The position numbers and the translations under genes were made by a program. From the NCBI GenBank assembly GCA_050084985.1, contig JBITNC010000001.1, forward strand, positions 120,032,001-120,096,000: a DNA stretch of 64,000 nt. The letters run 5' to 3'. The notes below the pieces were generated by a model. That model saw only the letters and a list, made by a program, of their open reading frames with translations. It had not been told where the DNA came from and searched no databases. This document shows, piece by piece, positions 10,960 through 22,004 of the stretch (position 1 is the stretch's first letter; each line of letters opens with the position of its first letter). Source of the DNA: Nageia nagi. Lineage: Eukaryota > Pinophyta.

Positions 10960-11900
10960 AAAATATGTGTCTTGCTTCTAGTGTGTGTTCTAAAGGAAAT
11001 ATTTGGCACCATCATTTAGGAAACCTTAACCATAAAAGTATTTAAGTAATGAAAGACCAAGAACTTGTGAAAGGTTTTCCTTCAATTTCTCATTCAATTG
11101 TTCTATGTGAGAAGTGTATTCTTTGTAAGATGCATAGAAAAAAGTTTGAAAAAGATAAGGCAACAAGAGCATCTCAACCTCTTCAACTTGTGCATTCAGA
11201 TTTCATGGGTCTATTTCACACTAAGTCACTTGGAGGAGCATCTTATGTCTTAACCTTCATTCATAACTTTAATAGGATGACCTTTGGATATCTTTAAGAT
11301 TTTTAAGGCCTTTGTTGGAAATCAAACTAACCTTAAAATCAAGATGTTGAGATCAAATAATGGAAGAGAATATAATAGCAATGAGTTCAATAACTATTGT
11401 GCTAAGAATGGAATCAAGAGGTAGTTTACAATTTCATACACTCCTTAGTAGAATGGTATTGTCAAAAGGAAAAATAGAATAATTATAGAGATGCCTAGAT
11501 GCATGTTAGGTAACCTTGAATAGGTGTCCCACAAAAGTCATTTAAAGTAAAACTCCTTTTGAGACATGGTCAGGAAGAAAACCTAACATTTCTCACCTTA
11601 GGGTGTTTGGTTGTGAAGCATTCTTCTATATTATTTTTGAAAAAAGAAAGAAATTGGATAAAAGAGCTAAAAAATGCATCTTTGTGGGTTATAATAGCTA
11701 GAATAGAGGCTACAAGCTCTACTCTCTAATCTATAAAGCAATGTTCATTTCAAGGGATGTAAATTTTAATGAACTTATTGATGAATCTATTTCTAATGAG
11801 GATGTTGATGATCCAAAAGACTCTTTAGTTGCACGTAGCTAGTTAGATATTGATATAGACAAGTCACCTCAGGAACAAAACTCTCCAAATAAAAAGGGTA
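10960..11900 (+). pseudogene. copia integrase (E4), with internal deletion
   Basis: The GAG-pre-integrase zinc region ('IWHHHLGNLNHKSI', then C..C in 'LCEKCILCKMH') leads into the integrase core 'LVHSDFMGLFHTKSLGGASY' with the first catalytic Asp. The second acidic motif reads 'LRSNNGREYNSNEF', so the catalytic Asp is Asn. About 50-55 bp (the 'LPIFLWGEAIN' part seen in E13) is missing near 11513. The C-terminal part 'KKCIFVGYNS', 'FISRDVNFNEL' is readable to about 11790. Confidence 0.85.
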
Positions 11901-11929
11901 ATAAGGAGCATGACCTTAAAAAAATCTTT

Positions 11930-12770
11930 AATTACCAAGATTGAAAATAAGCATGAGCCCTCAACCTTCAAAGAAGCTTCTAAGCATGAATGCTGGATGG
12001 AACCTATGAAAGTGAAGTATGCGATGCTTATGAAAAATAAAACTTGGGACTTGGTTCCTTATCCTAATGAAAATAATGTGATTAGTAATAAGTAGATCTA
12101 TAAGGTCAAGTTCAATTTAATAGAATATATTGAGAAATACAAGGCAAGGTTAGTAGCTAAAGGTTTTGCTCAAAAATATGGTGTAGATTATGAGGAAACC
12201 TTTGCTCCCATGGAAAATATGCCTACTGTAAGAATTATTCTTACTCTTTCTATAGCTCAAAGATGGAAAGTTTTTCAACTTGATGTTAAGAGTGCATTTC
12301 TCAATGGTGACTTAGATGTGAAAATCTTTATGAATCAACCAAAAGGGTTTATTATGGAAAGTAAAGAGTCCTTTGTGTGCAAGTTAAAGAAGTCATTGTA
12401 TGGACTTAAACAAGCACCTAGAGCTTAGTATAGAAAGATTTCAAAGTACTTTGTAGACATTAGATTCTCTAAATGTTTTTCTAACTCTGATCTATATATG
12501 ATCAATCAAGGAAAAGACATCATCTTGATTCTCATTTATGTGGATGATCTTTTGATTACTGGGAACAATGATAAAATCATTCAAAAGTGCATATCCAAAC
12601 TTAAGGCAACATTTGATTTGACTGAGCTTGGTCTCTTGCACTATTATCTTGGAATGCAAGTGTATCAATACAAGGATTGTACTACGTCAATCAATCTAAG
12701 TATATATCAAACATCTTGTAGAAGTTTAGAATGGAGGAGTGTAAATATGCTACAATCATAGTCTCTGTTG
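11930..12770 (+). pseudogene. copia reverse transcriptase (E4)
   Basis: RNA-dependent DNA polymerase of copia type. 'KARLVAKGFAQKYGVDYEET' (12142-12200), 'FQLDVKSAFLNGDLDV' (12275-12325), 'KKSLYGLKQAPRA' (12390-12427) and the catalytic 'IYVDDLLIT' (12535-12560) are all clear, so the YVDD box is intact. Stops at 12096 and 12426 and a frameshift after 'YLGMQVYQYKDC' (12640-12680) inactivate it. Confidence 0.92.
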
Positions 12771-12799
12771 GAATCACTATTTCTCTAAGCTCCAACTCT

Positions 12800-13500
12800 T
12801 AGTTAGCTGATGCTATAGCTTACAGGTAATTAATTAATAGTCTTTTATATTTGACTATATCCAAGCTAGATATTGCCTTTGCAATGAATTTGATGGCATG
12901 ATTCATGCAAAAACCTTATGTTGAGAACCTCAATGCTATTAAGTCAATTTTAAGGTATGTTGCAAATACTAAGGATCTTACTCTCAAGTATTCCATGTTG
13001 CCCTCATTTGTTCTTTCTAGATTCTCAGATTCTGACTATGGGGGAGATAGATATGATAGGAAGTCAACATCTATGTATGTATTTAGCATTGGTTGGGGTG
13101 CTATCTCTTAGGCTTCCAAGAAGTAACCTACTATTTTTCTTTCCACCATAGAAGCTAAATATCATGCCATGTTTGTTGTAGCCCAAGAAGCCATTTGGCT
13201 AAGGCATCTTCTAAAACAAATTAGGTATGAGTAAGGTGGCTCATCTTTGATTTCTTCAGACAATCAGTTGGCTCTTTCTTTGGATAAGAATTCTATGTTC
13301 CATCAAAGAACAAAACATATGGAAATCCATACCTATTTTATCAGGGAGAAGCTTCTTGATGGCATCATACACCTTGAGTATTATCCATCCACCTTGAACT
13401 TCGTTGATTTGTTCACTAAGCCCCTCCTAGAAGCTTAGTACTATAAGCTTAGAGATGCTATTAGGTTGGTGAAGTTGCCCTCAAGGGGAAGTAAATTTTG
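12800..13500 (+). pseudogene. copia RNase H (E4), end of pol
   Basis: 'SILRYVANTKDLTLKY' (12945-12990), 'FSDSDYGGDRYDRKSTSMYV' (13023-13083), 'STIEAKYHAMFVVAQEAIW', 'SSDNQLALSLDKN' and 'LEYYPSTLNFVDLFTKPL' follow the copia RNase H order to the end of pol. Several Trp and Gln positions are stops. Confidence 0.9.
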
Positions 13501-14284
13501 AATTCTTGTGTTGAATTCATATTTATGATGATAACTTCACTCGTAAGAGGATTTTGTATTGTATAGTGTTGATTTTGTTGTACACATTCACTCTACATGA
13601 GAAACTTGTACAAATTAGCCATTATAAAACTATTTAGTTATCCATGTGTGAGGAACTCTTATGTGTCTTTTGGCACTATTTAGTTATCCATATGTGAGGA
13701 ACTCCTACGTGCATACTCTATTTTTGTTCAATCTAGCACTGTTTAGTTATCCATATGTGAGGAACCCTTATGTGTCTTTTGGCACTGTTTAGTTATCCAT
13801 ATGTAAGGAGCTTGTATGTGCATGCTCTATTTTGTAATTATAATCAACACATATTTTATATACAGTAGGTGACTATAAGTTTTTGGCATGGAATATTCAT
13901 GATGATTTATAGTGCACCATTGATCAGTTCATGATGGCATTTGTGTGATTCATATATCCTTGTTGATATGAATATGATGCATCTAACTAATCTTATTATT
14001 TGAGCTTCTTATAACTTGTAGGTTCCTTTAAGATTATAGGTTACTTACCTCAAGTATGCAGGCTCTTGGAGACTCTTCATGACTTCCAATTGGATGACTA
14101 CTTCATGTACATTGAAATTGATTATGGTTAATGATTGTATTTAGCAAAGTAGTGAGTCTCAAATTACATCTTTCTTATTTCATAAATATGTAAACATTTC
14201 TCATCTTCATTGTATCTATTTGGATGAGAACTCTCTTACTTTATCTTCTTCTTCTCTCTTACTCTCTCTATCCCAATATTTCAT
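13501..14284 (+). other. E4 3' untranslated region
   Basis: About 0.8 kb between pol and the polypurine tract with no gene. Words such as 'GAATTCTTGTGTTGAATTCAT', 'TGATGATTTATAGTGCA' and 'TTGATATGAATATGATGCATC' recur in the equally long 3' regions of E13 (51720-52750) and E14 (60765-61770), so the region is a constant part of this family. Confidence 0.75.
13629..13830 (+). repeat. tandem 'ACTRTTTAGTTATCCATATG' repeat in E4 3' region
   Basis: Four copies of ACTATTTAGTTATCCATATG + TGAGGAACTCYTAYGTG, with alternate spacers giving a ~109-bp dimer. E13 and E14 carry single related copies ('CACTATTTGGTTATCCATATG'), so the array grew in E4. Confidence 0.82.
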
Positions 14285-14294
14285 TAAGGGGGAG
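14285..14294 (+). promoter_or_regulatory. polypurine tract of E4
   Basis: AAGGGGGAG directly before the 3' LTR start TGTTGG; the plus-strand primer site. The same AAGGGGGAG precedes the 3' LTR of E14. Confidence 0.9.
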
Positions 14295-14788
14295 TGTTGG
14301 AATGTATAATGCATTATTGTAAAGGTTTTTATTAAATCTTCTATGTAAGTTCATTAATAATTAAAGGTATCATTTGATACCTTAAGTATTTAAGTGAATA
14401 TGATAATGTAACTTGTCCTACACTCCATGTCATGAGCATGCCCCTTGGGTAAAAGGATATGTATGTCATGCTTTTGTACATTGGATAAAAGGGTGATCCA
14501 AAGAGGGATTTTGGCCTATAAATAGAAGGCTCCCTCCTTCTAATCACACACCAATTATGGAGTAAAGTTATGCTATAGGATAGAAGTGTAGGAGTTGAGA
14601 TTAGAAGGATTGTAAGAGAGTTGTATTTTTGATTGAAGTAAAGATCTAATTAGTGGATGTACTCCTAGTTGGAGGAACCACTTACATCTTGTGTTGTGAG
14701 ATTGCTTTGTGAGTTTGTTAGATGTAATTGTGAACTTTATTATGATCTTGGTTGATTAAGAATTATCTTGTTAGTGTTAGTTCCATCA
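14295..14788 (+). repeat. E4 3' LTR
   Basis: Starts TGTTGGAATGTATAATGC, ends TTAGTTCCATCA, with a TATA box at 14517-14525. About 93% identical to the 5' LTR by eye, plus a ~30-bp segment that the 5' copy lacks. Confidence 0.92.
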
Positions 14789-15329
14789 CAACAACCAATG
14801 GAGTCTGTACTCAAATTCATGGAGCAAGATGATCCAAAAAGAGGGTTGCAAGCAATCTATTGCATGCTCATAAGGAGTGTCAATGATCTATTTTCATCTA
14901 AAAAGGAGCATCGATGGTATTTGTTAGAATATAGTCCATTCTAAATCAATTTTTTTCCTCCACACAGACTCTTAATGATCTCAGTTTGATACTTAGATAA
15001 GCTAATAATCATTAGGATGCTCGCATAAAGAAGTACATAAACCTAGCCTTGAGTGGCAGTGTCAAGAGACACCTAAAGGACTACTATCATGAAGACCAGA
15101 TATGGGATCATGTATCTCCTTGATATGGAATTACTATTTATATAGATAATAATATGACCTACTCCTTAGGTCAATGTGTACCTACATAAACAAGAATAAA
15201 GTAAGTCGATGATATATATTGATCATACCCAAAATAGCATTAATACTCTTGAACTAGATGTGTATAAGTGTGGGCATATATTTTCTAATGTATTAAATTA
15301 AATGCATAAATTAATTTTAGGTGATAATA
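14789..15329 (-). repeat. E3 3' LTR, main part
   Basis: Resumes the LTR after E4. 'GGAGCAAGATGATCCAAAAA', 'TCAAGAGACACCTAAAG' and 'GACCTACTCCTTAGGTCAAT' match 22260-22640 of the 5' LTR. On the minus strand it starts TATTATCACC (TGTTATCACC in the 5' LTR). Positions 14789-14793 are the right CAACA copy of the E4 target duplication. Confidence 0.9.
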
Positions 15330-15345
15330 GATGCCCCACTTTGGA
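15330..15345 (-). promoter_or_regulatory. polypurine tract of E3
   Basis: The minus strand reads AAAGTGGGGCATC directly before the 3' LTR start. Purine-rich with one T, as in many plant gypsy elements. It proves that 14789-15329 is the 3' LTR of E3. Confidence 0.75.
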
Positions 15346-16148
15346 TGAGAAATTAAAAATCGCTAGGTACATTAAGATTTTTCATTCAAAGTATAACCAA
15401 GATGTCATAGCAATCAAATCCTGATAAGTAATAACAAGCATAATACCAACACTAATCAATCCATTTTGATACTAAACTATGGTAAAGATATAAGAAAGAT
15501 AAGCAACATATTGAAAAAAGGTATGAGTTTAAGAAAACCCCCTCATATGATATCCATCATGTTGCCTCTAGTTGATGTTGATGTGCTGCATGAACTTTAA
15601 TGATGACCTACAAAATAACAACTTCTAGGGTCCATAGCCATCTACCAAGAGGTCATCAATGAAAATTATCCATATTTTTGATATATTTTGATATGTAAAA
15701 TACAACCATTTCATGTCACTAATATTTCTATCCATTATTTTTGTGGAAGCTAAACTTCTTATCGAGAGGCATAATGATAAAGCTAGGAGCTGAGACTCCA
15801 CCAAGAGGCATATTGCAATGAGTATGAAAGCTAAAACTCTACACCAAGAGGCATATTGCAATGAGGGGTGGAGTTGAAACTTTTCCAAGAGACATGAAAC
15901 TAGGATGATGATATGAGGGCTAAAAATCTACCAAGAGGCATGTAAATCTTACAATCTAGGAGCTGAAACTCCGCACCAAGGAGTATCTAATGATTTTTGT
16001 TTTTACTATTTTTGACTATAAAATAGGACCATAGGCAGTACTTTCCTACTAAAGTGAAGCATTGGTGCTCCTCTTTTGATATTGAAATGACCTTCTATTT
16101 TGGATTTTTATTTTGTCTATTCACATGCTTATTCCTATAGTAACATTT
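15346..16148 (-). other. E3 3' untranslated region with tandem repeats
   Basis: No gene. At 15765-15990 a degenerate repeat of about 45-60 bp recurs roughly four times, with the core 'CTACACCAAGAGGCATATTGCAATGAG' in shortened or altered forms ('CCACCAAGAGGCAT', 'TCTACCAAGAGGCATG', 'CCGCACCAAGGAG'). Tandem repeats in this place are known for Tat-lineage gypsy elements. Confidence 0.7.
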
Positions 16149-17330
16149 TTATGAAAATAGATGCATAGGATTTTTGTGATACTTCTTTAGGTGCCTAGCA
16201 TTGATGGGATTTTTGCGAAACTCCCCATCCAATATAGACAATATATATGCACCTCTACCAAAGACCTCTATGATGATGTATGGGCCAACCCAATATGGTT
16301 CAAACTTTCCTTTAAGTTCATCCTTTGTTGTCGTGTTAAAAACATTCTCTTGGAGAACCATATCCCCAACTTCAAATGCTTTTTGGCACCATTTTCTTTC
16401 CATAGGCCCTCTTTATTCTTTGCTGATATGTTTTGAGATGCTCTAGTGCATTAATTATTTTCTCATCTAATGCCTCTACCTAATTTAACCTTGCTTCCCA
16501 TTATTGTGGTTCCTTCATGATATCTTTGAGTGCAATTCTCAAAGAAGAGATCTCAATTTCAAGAGGAATGACTACTTCATCACCATACACAAAGAGTATG
16601 GAGTAGCACCTGTTGCTATTCTTTCACTTGTTCTATATGCCCATAGAGCATATGGTAGTTGATCATGCCAATCCCTACCATTCTTTTTGATAGTTTTTGC
16701 TAATATATTCTTGATTATTTTATTTGTTACTTTAGCTTATCCATTTCCTTAAGGATAGTAATCTGAAGAAAATCTCAATTCAACCTTCATCTTTTTATAA
16801 AATTTTTTGATAAATTTTCCTATAAAATTCGCACCATTATCCATGATTAACCTTTAAGGTATGCCAAATCTATAAATGATATATTCCTTGATAAAATTGA
16901 TAACATATTTTTGTATAGCTATTTTCAAAGGAATTGCTTCAACCCATTTAGTATAGTATTTAATGGCAACCAAGATAAACTTGTGCCTCTCACTAGATGG
17001 AGGATTGATAACACCCATGAAATCCAAAGCCCACATTGAGAAAGGCCATGGTGATGTAACATAGTTCAACTCTTGAGTAGGTTTTAATTCTAAGTGTGCA
17101 TGCTTTTGACATTGTTCACACTTCTTGACATGTTCACAATAATCATGTTCCATGGTGGGCCATCAATAACCCATCCTAATCAACTTGCCATAAATTTATC
17201 TTCTATTGAAATGACCTCCACATGCCCCTCCATGAGCATGCTCTAATGCTATTTTGATCCCTCATCATGAGAACATCTCAAAAGAATACCATTAAATGAT
17301 CTTTTATAAAGTATATCACCAATAATGACA
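16149..17330 (-). pseudogene. gypsy integrase (E3)
   Basis: The zinc-binding end survives in 'YCEHVKKCEQCQKHAH' (17140-17095), then the core 'WPFSMWALDFMGVINPP' with the first catalytic Asp (about 17020), and 'YYTKWVEAIPL'. A broken stretch follows from 16850 to 16410. The C-terminal part, 16403-16149, is open: 'GDMVLQENVF' and 'GKFEPYWVGPYIIIE', ending 'NARHLKKYHKNPM', the usual Tat integrase tail. No chromodomain is seen. Confidence 0.88.
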
Positions 17331-17359
17331 TATTTCATAGCAAGCCTTTTTATTCTAAT

Positions 17360-17935
17360 CTTTTATCTCTTATCAAGTGTGTCATCAATAAAGTTATCCC
17401 CCAAATATTTAAATATGTGTTGGTACCAAGGATTTACATCATAACCAACCTTTTGATCAACACATACCATTTTCAGGTCCTCCTTAGCAATTGATAGGGT
17501 GCCCAAGTTCTTGATAGTGAAAGTAGTCTCCCTACCTTCTATCTCAAATGGTATAAGTGAAGCTGCACTTGCCATTGCATCAACCAACTTATTATTGTTC
17601 CTTGGAATGATTTCTAATCGATACTCTTCAAAGCAAGTTAGGAGTTTTTCAATAAGGACTTTATATGGAATAAGCTTCTCATCCTTGGTATTGTAGATCT
17701 CATTGACTTGATTTACTATCAACTGTGAATCCCCATAGAAATGTAAATGCATAATACCAATCTTTATAACTACTTTCAATCCTAATATGAGAGCTTCATA
17801 TTCTATCATATTGTTAGTACATTCAAATGATAGTTTGTATGACATAGGAATAACATCATTCTAAGGTGATATCAATGTTATTCTTGCTCCTAAACCTTGT
17901 ATACATTGTGATCCATCAAAATACATTTTCCATAG
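17360..17935 (-). pseudogene. second (archaeal-type) RNase H (E3)
   Basis: A separate RNase H between the normal RNase H and integrase. The four acidic landmarks are readable: 'YFDGSQCIQG' (about 17920), 'NMIEYEALILGLK' (17810-17770), 'FYGDSQLIVNQV' (about 17735) and 'NNNKLVDAMASAAS' (about 17590). One stop separates the first motif from the open frame 17845-17363. Dual RNase H of this order is the diagnostic trait of Tat-lineage gypsy elements. It is among the best-kept domains in the window. Confidence 0.88.
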
Positions 17936-18178
17936 TTTTGACACTTCTAAAAAAGGAATGTCGATGTTCTTATTTTCTTCATAAGAAGGCTATAGATGGT
18001 CCTGTTCTATATGGTCTATGATTTTTGCCAAAGCACATTCATCCTAAAATTCTTCTCTAAGTTTTGTACTATCTTTCATGGGAAACTTTGCAACAAAATT
18101 TGCAACTGCTTGCCCTTTAACTAATTTTTGTTTCACAAAATTGAGGTCAAACTCCTAAAGTAGCATGATCCATTTTGT

Positions 18179-19470
18179 TTACCTTCCATTAAGACATGGT
18201 TTTGACATCAGATATCTTAATGGGTCTGCTTGAGTAAGTACATGTGTTGTGCTATTGATCATATAATGCCTCATTTTCTCAGTAGCAAACACTATACATT
18301 GACATAACTTCTCAATGGATGTATACTTTGTTTCATATTCTTTCAATGTTCTACTAATAAAATAGATTGCTCTCTCTTTACCATCTTCTTCCTTTTTTGC
18401 CAACATTACCCCAAATGCATGTTTTGTAGCTGACACATAGAGCTAAAGAGGTTCTCCATGCCTATATAGAGCTAATACCAATGGATGTAGCAAATATTCT
18501 TTTATTCTATCAAATGCTTCTTGACACTTAACATCCCATTTAAACTCAACTTCTTTCTTAAGTAAATGAGACATAGGAGCTATCTTATCTGTTACTTGAT
18601 AAATGAATCTTTTAATAGCTTGAATCTTACCTTGGAGGCTTGTCAATTGATTAAAATTTGTAGGAAGAGATATTTTTGTGATGGCCTTAATTTTCTTTGG
18701 ATCCTATTCAACTTCTCTTCTAGAGATAATGTGCCCCAAGAGTTTTTCTTATGATACCCCAAATACACATTTTTGAGGTTTGATTCTTAACCTATACTTC
18801 TTAATCCTTTCAAATGTTCTTTTTACATCCTTTACATGGTCTTATTTATTCTTTGATTTTATCAAGATATCATCTACATAGACCTCTACTATTTTATGAA
18901 TAAATTCATGAAACATGGCTATCATTGCTCTTTGATATGTGGCCCATACATTCTTAAGACCAAATGGCATTACCTTGTAGCAAAAGTTGCCCCAAGGAGT
19001 TCTAAAGGTTGTTTTATGCTGATCACTTTCTTTGACTTTGATTTGATTATATCCTGAAAATCCATCCATAAATGATAACATCTCATAACCTACCAAATTT
19101 TTAATGATCATATCTATGTTCGGTAGTGGGAAGTCATCTTTTAGACATGCTTTATTGAAATCTCTAAAATCAGTACATAATCTAATTTCACATGTAAGTT
19201 TTTTTACTGAAACTACATTGGCCATCTATTTTGAATAATCAATGGGTCTAATAAAACTAGCTTCCAATAGTTTTTCAATTTCCTTCTTGACTAGTAAAGA
19301 AATTTGAAAAGGTATCTTTCTCGATTTTTTCTTTACAAGAACTACTCTTTTGTCAACAACCAAGTTATGGACTACAAAATTTTCATCTAGTCTTGGCATA
19401 TCCATTTTTAAGAATTGTGATGTCTCTTGAGAACCAATGTTGACCTCCTCTATCTCTTCATTCAACTAAG
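18179..19470 (-). pseudogene. gypsy reverse transcriptase and RNase H (E3)
   Basis: Minus strand: 'VKKEIEKLLEASFIRPIDYS' (19290-19230), 'CTDFRDFNKACLKDDFPLP' (19170-19115), 'LSFMDGFSGYNQI', 'MPFGLKN', and an intact catalytic 'VEVYVDDILIKS' (about 18885-18850). Then come a short stop-rich stretch, 'SLQGKIQAIKRFI' (connection), and the RNase H 'TKHAFGVMLAKKEEDGKER', 'YFISRTLKEYETKYTSIEK', 'HVLTQADPLRYLM'. Four readable blocks are separated by single stops or frameshifts. Confidence 0.92.
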
Positions 19471-20480
19471 TCATCTTTGATTATGATGGTGTGAGAAATG
19501 GAAACTCTCCCAGCCCTTTGATTTTATCCTTGATAAATTCACCAAAGTAAGCATGTACATCTATACAATGTTTGTGAGTCCTCTTTTCATTACTAGCTAG
19601 ATATTCAATTCTAGCATCCATAGATTCTAAAAAAGCATCATCATTCTCAAATAAGTCTATAGCATGTATTACATCTTCATCATCTATTTTACATTCAATA
19701 ACAAATAAATTTTGATAATCTCTTACCCATTCATCTTCTTGCATTAATAATGAACAACTAACCTGATCATCATGACCATCTCCATAATATGAAATGATTC
19801 AATATTTGTTTTCCTTTATGATTTCCTCTAAAGAGGACCATCGATGGTCTTTATGAAGCCCAAAGGAGCATAGGAGGTCCTTTTCCTAAGCTTCCTACTA
19901 TCCATCCAATTCTCTCTCTGGATTGATGTTATTAACGTATGTGATGGTGTACGAACCAAACCCAATATCCCTAATGTTAATTCTCTATAACACTTTTCTA
20001 TAGATCTAATCATTCTTAGTTAGGATAGCCTCATCTTTCGTATCATATAGAATAAATCCCTCAAAGAGAATGTAATTGCACTACTTGGCTATCTGCTCAT
20101 CTACTTCTACCTTGTAAACATTTATTTTAGAATAAAATTTGAAACATCTATGCAAAGTGGATGCTACTCCTTCTATGTAATCTATCCAAGGTATTCCAAG
20201 AATAAAATTAAAAGAAGGTTTTCCATCTATAATGTAGAAGAGGTTCTGAAGTACCTTGTTTCTTACTTTGATTGGAAGTGTGATGATTCTTGCACATTTC
20301 TTTGGAACACCATAAAACCCCTTAACTCTCATGGTAGTCTCTTCTCTTAGAGGTAATAAATCTAGATCAAATTGTGAAAGCGAGTGGTGGTAATATTTTA
20401 AGCTACCCCACCATCTATCAATGATCTCTTAACTATATTGCCAAAGGCACTTACTTTAATAAATAATGGTGGATGTAACT
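19471..20480 (-). pseudogene. gypsy protease and pre-RT linker (E3)
   Basis: The retropepsin region includes 'SLIDGGVA' near 20430 (the D-G-G form of the active site common in this lineage) and the 'FNFILGIPWIDYIEGVAST' block (20215-20155), where ILGxPW is the conserved second half. A variable acidic linker (19744-19480, open) precedes RT. Stops occur at several places. Confidence 0.78.
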
Positions 20481-21915
20481 AGGTCACATCCTTGCTAGGC
20501 CTTTCACTATGATGAAAAGTGATAACATCTCCTTTACTCCATATTTCTATCTTTTCCACAAAAGTAGTGATTGAGATGTTCCTATCTATCTTACTATTCT
20601 TGAAAATCTGATTCATCATATCTCTATGAGGTTCTAAAATTTGAATCAATTCAAATAAACTAACCTTGGATTGTGTATTCTTGAGTTTTTCAATAAGATC
20701 AAAACTTCTTAGGTCATTAGAAAGCTCTTTTTCACACGTGACACAATCTGTTGCTACTCTTGATCTTCCTCTTGTAAGTGTTGCACATACTTCTTCATGG
20801 AAAATTACATTGATATGTTGCTTTTCCCCTATATCTTTAACCTTGGTAGGACACACATACAATCCATATTCTATGATCCTTTGTATTTTGTTTCTTAGTC
20901 CTCCACACCCATTAGTGTCATGCCCCTTGGTTTGATGATATTCATAGTATCTATCTTCCTTGTACCATGCTGGCCTCTTTGCTAACTCATCTTCCTCTCA
21001 CTTAGGTAAAGGCTACAATAGTCCCTTTGCCATTAGATCTTTCAAGATAAACTTGGGAGGTATAGGGAACTTTATGAATTTCTTTTCTTTCTTTTCATCT
21101 ACTTTTTCTACCATATGAATGAATTTATCTTTCTTTAGTGATTGTAGCTGCTTATCCTTCACCCTAGGTTTGTCATCATCTCAATACTTCATAAGCCTTA
21201 ATTTCATAAGGATGTTTTCTTTTTTCAATAGCTTATATGTCATATTAGTAAATGCTAGATGTGTGTAATCAATGACATAAGATTGTAAGGATAATATGAT
21301 AACATCCTTGAAGATATTATTTACCTCTTTTTTCATGAGCTTTGTTTTGATTTGTTGCCATGTCTTCTTGAATCATACAACAAATTTTTTAATATTTTCA
21401 TTACTACCTTGCCTCGTAGCATATATATCTGAAACCATGACTTCATGCTTAATATTATGCTTATACTATTCTAGAAATAAGTTGCTCAATTTAGAGGAAG
21501 TTCTTTTCTTCCAAACTATGAGGAAAGAATTTCATATGTAATCTCAAATCCATATTGATTTTGAGTTCACACTCATCTTTAAACCTTTGCAAATGTCTCT
21601 TAGGATCTCCCTCCCCACTAAAATTACAAAACTTTGGATCTTTATAATCCGATGTTGGCATGCATACATAGATCTCATCACATAGAGGGCTACCAAACTC
21701 AATTGAATTATCTGGCTAAACTGATCCTCTTAGGTTGATTAGTCTATATTTGCATACCCTCAATAGTAGCATGAATGTTATCATTGTTACTTCCATCACC
21801 ATGGTTAGCTCCTTCATTAGATGCTTCTGGTCCATCACACTAAATATATCCTGAGAGCTCATCAAGATCTTTTCTTGAAAGACTTTGCAAGAATACTCTT
21901 AATTGATCCATGTCT
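20481..21915 (-). pseudogene. gypsy gag (E3)
   Basis: The probable start is at about 21912: 'MDQLRVFLQSLSRKDLDELS'. The middle is badly broken. The C-terminal part has a decayed zinc knuckle near 20940-20890 ('YHQTKGHDTNGCGG', first Cys lost) and an open stretch, 20862-20479, with 'LSNDLRSFDLIEKLKN' and 'SLFELIQILEPHRDMMNQIF', the usual link from gag to protease in Tat-like elements. Confidence 0.75.
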
Positions 21916-21987
21916 TAAACAACTCACAAAATCACTTATTATTCCTAACTAAAACCCTAGGATTTTAGCACAACTACTTATGATTCA

Positions 21988-22001
21988 CATCAAGTTTACC
22001 A
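21988..22001 (-). promoter_or_regulatory. possible primer binding site of E3
   Basis: The minus strand reads TGGTAAACTTGATG three bases after the LTR end. The TGG start and spacing fit, but I cannot name the tRNA. Confidence 0.5.
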
Positions 22002-22004
22002 AAA

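Larger units (their letters stand above)
6331..14788 (+). mobile_element. E4: full-length Ty1/copia element, 8.46 kb
   Basis: LTRs at 6331-6796 and 14295-14788, a primer site, a 2.8-kb leader, gag, protease, integrase, RT, RNase H, a 0.8-kb 3' untranslated region and a polypurine tract are all present in copia order. It sits in the 3' LTR of E3 with a 5-bp target duplication. The two LTRs differ at about 31 of 465 aligned bases by eye (about 93% identity) plus a ~30-bp indel, so the insertion is old. It is the same family as E13 and E14. Confidence 0.92.

Noticed and set aside
20666-20935. Plus-strand open frame opposite the E3 gag
   Set aside because: Shadow of the gag-protease linker on the minus strand.
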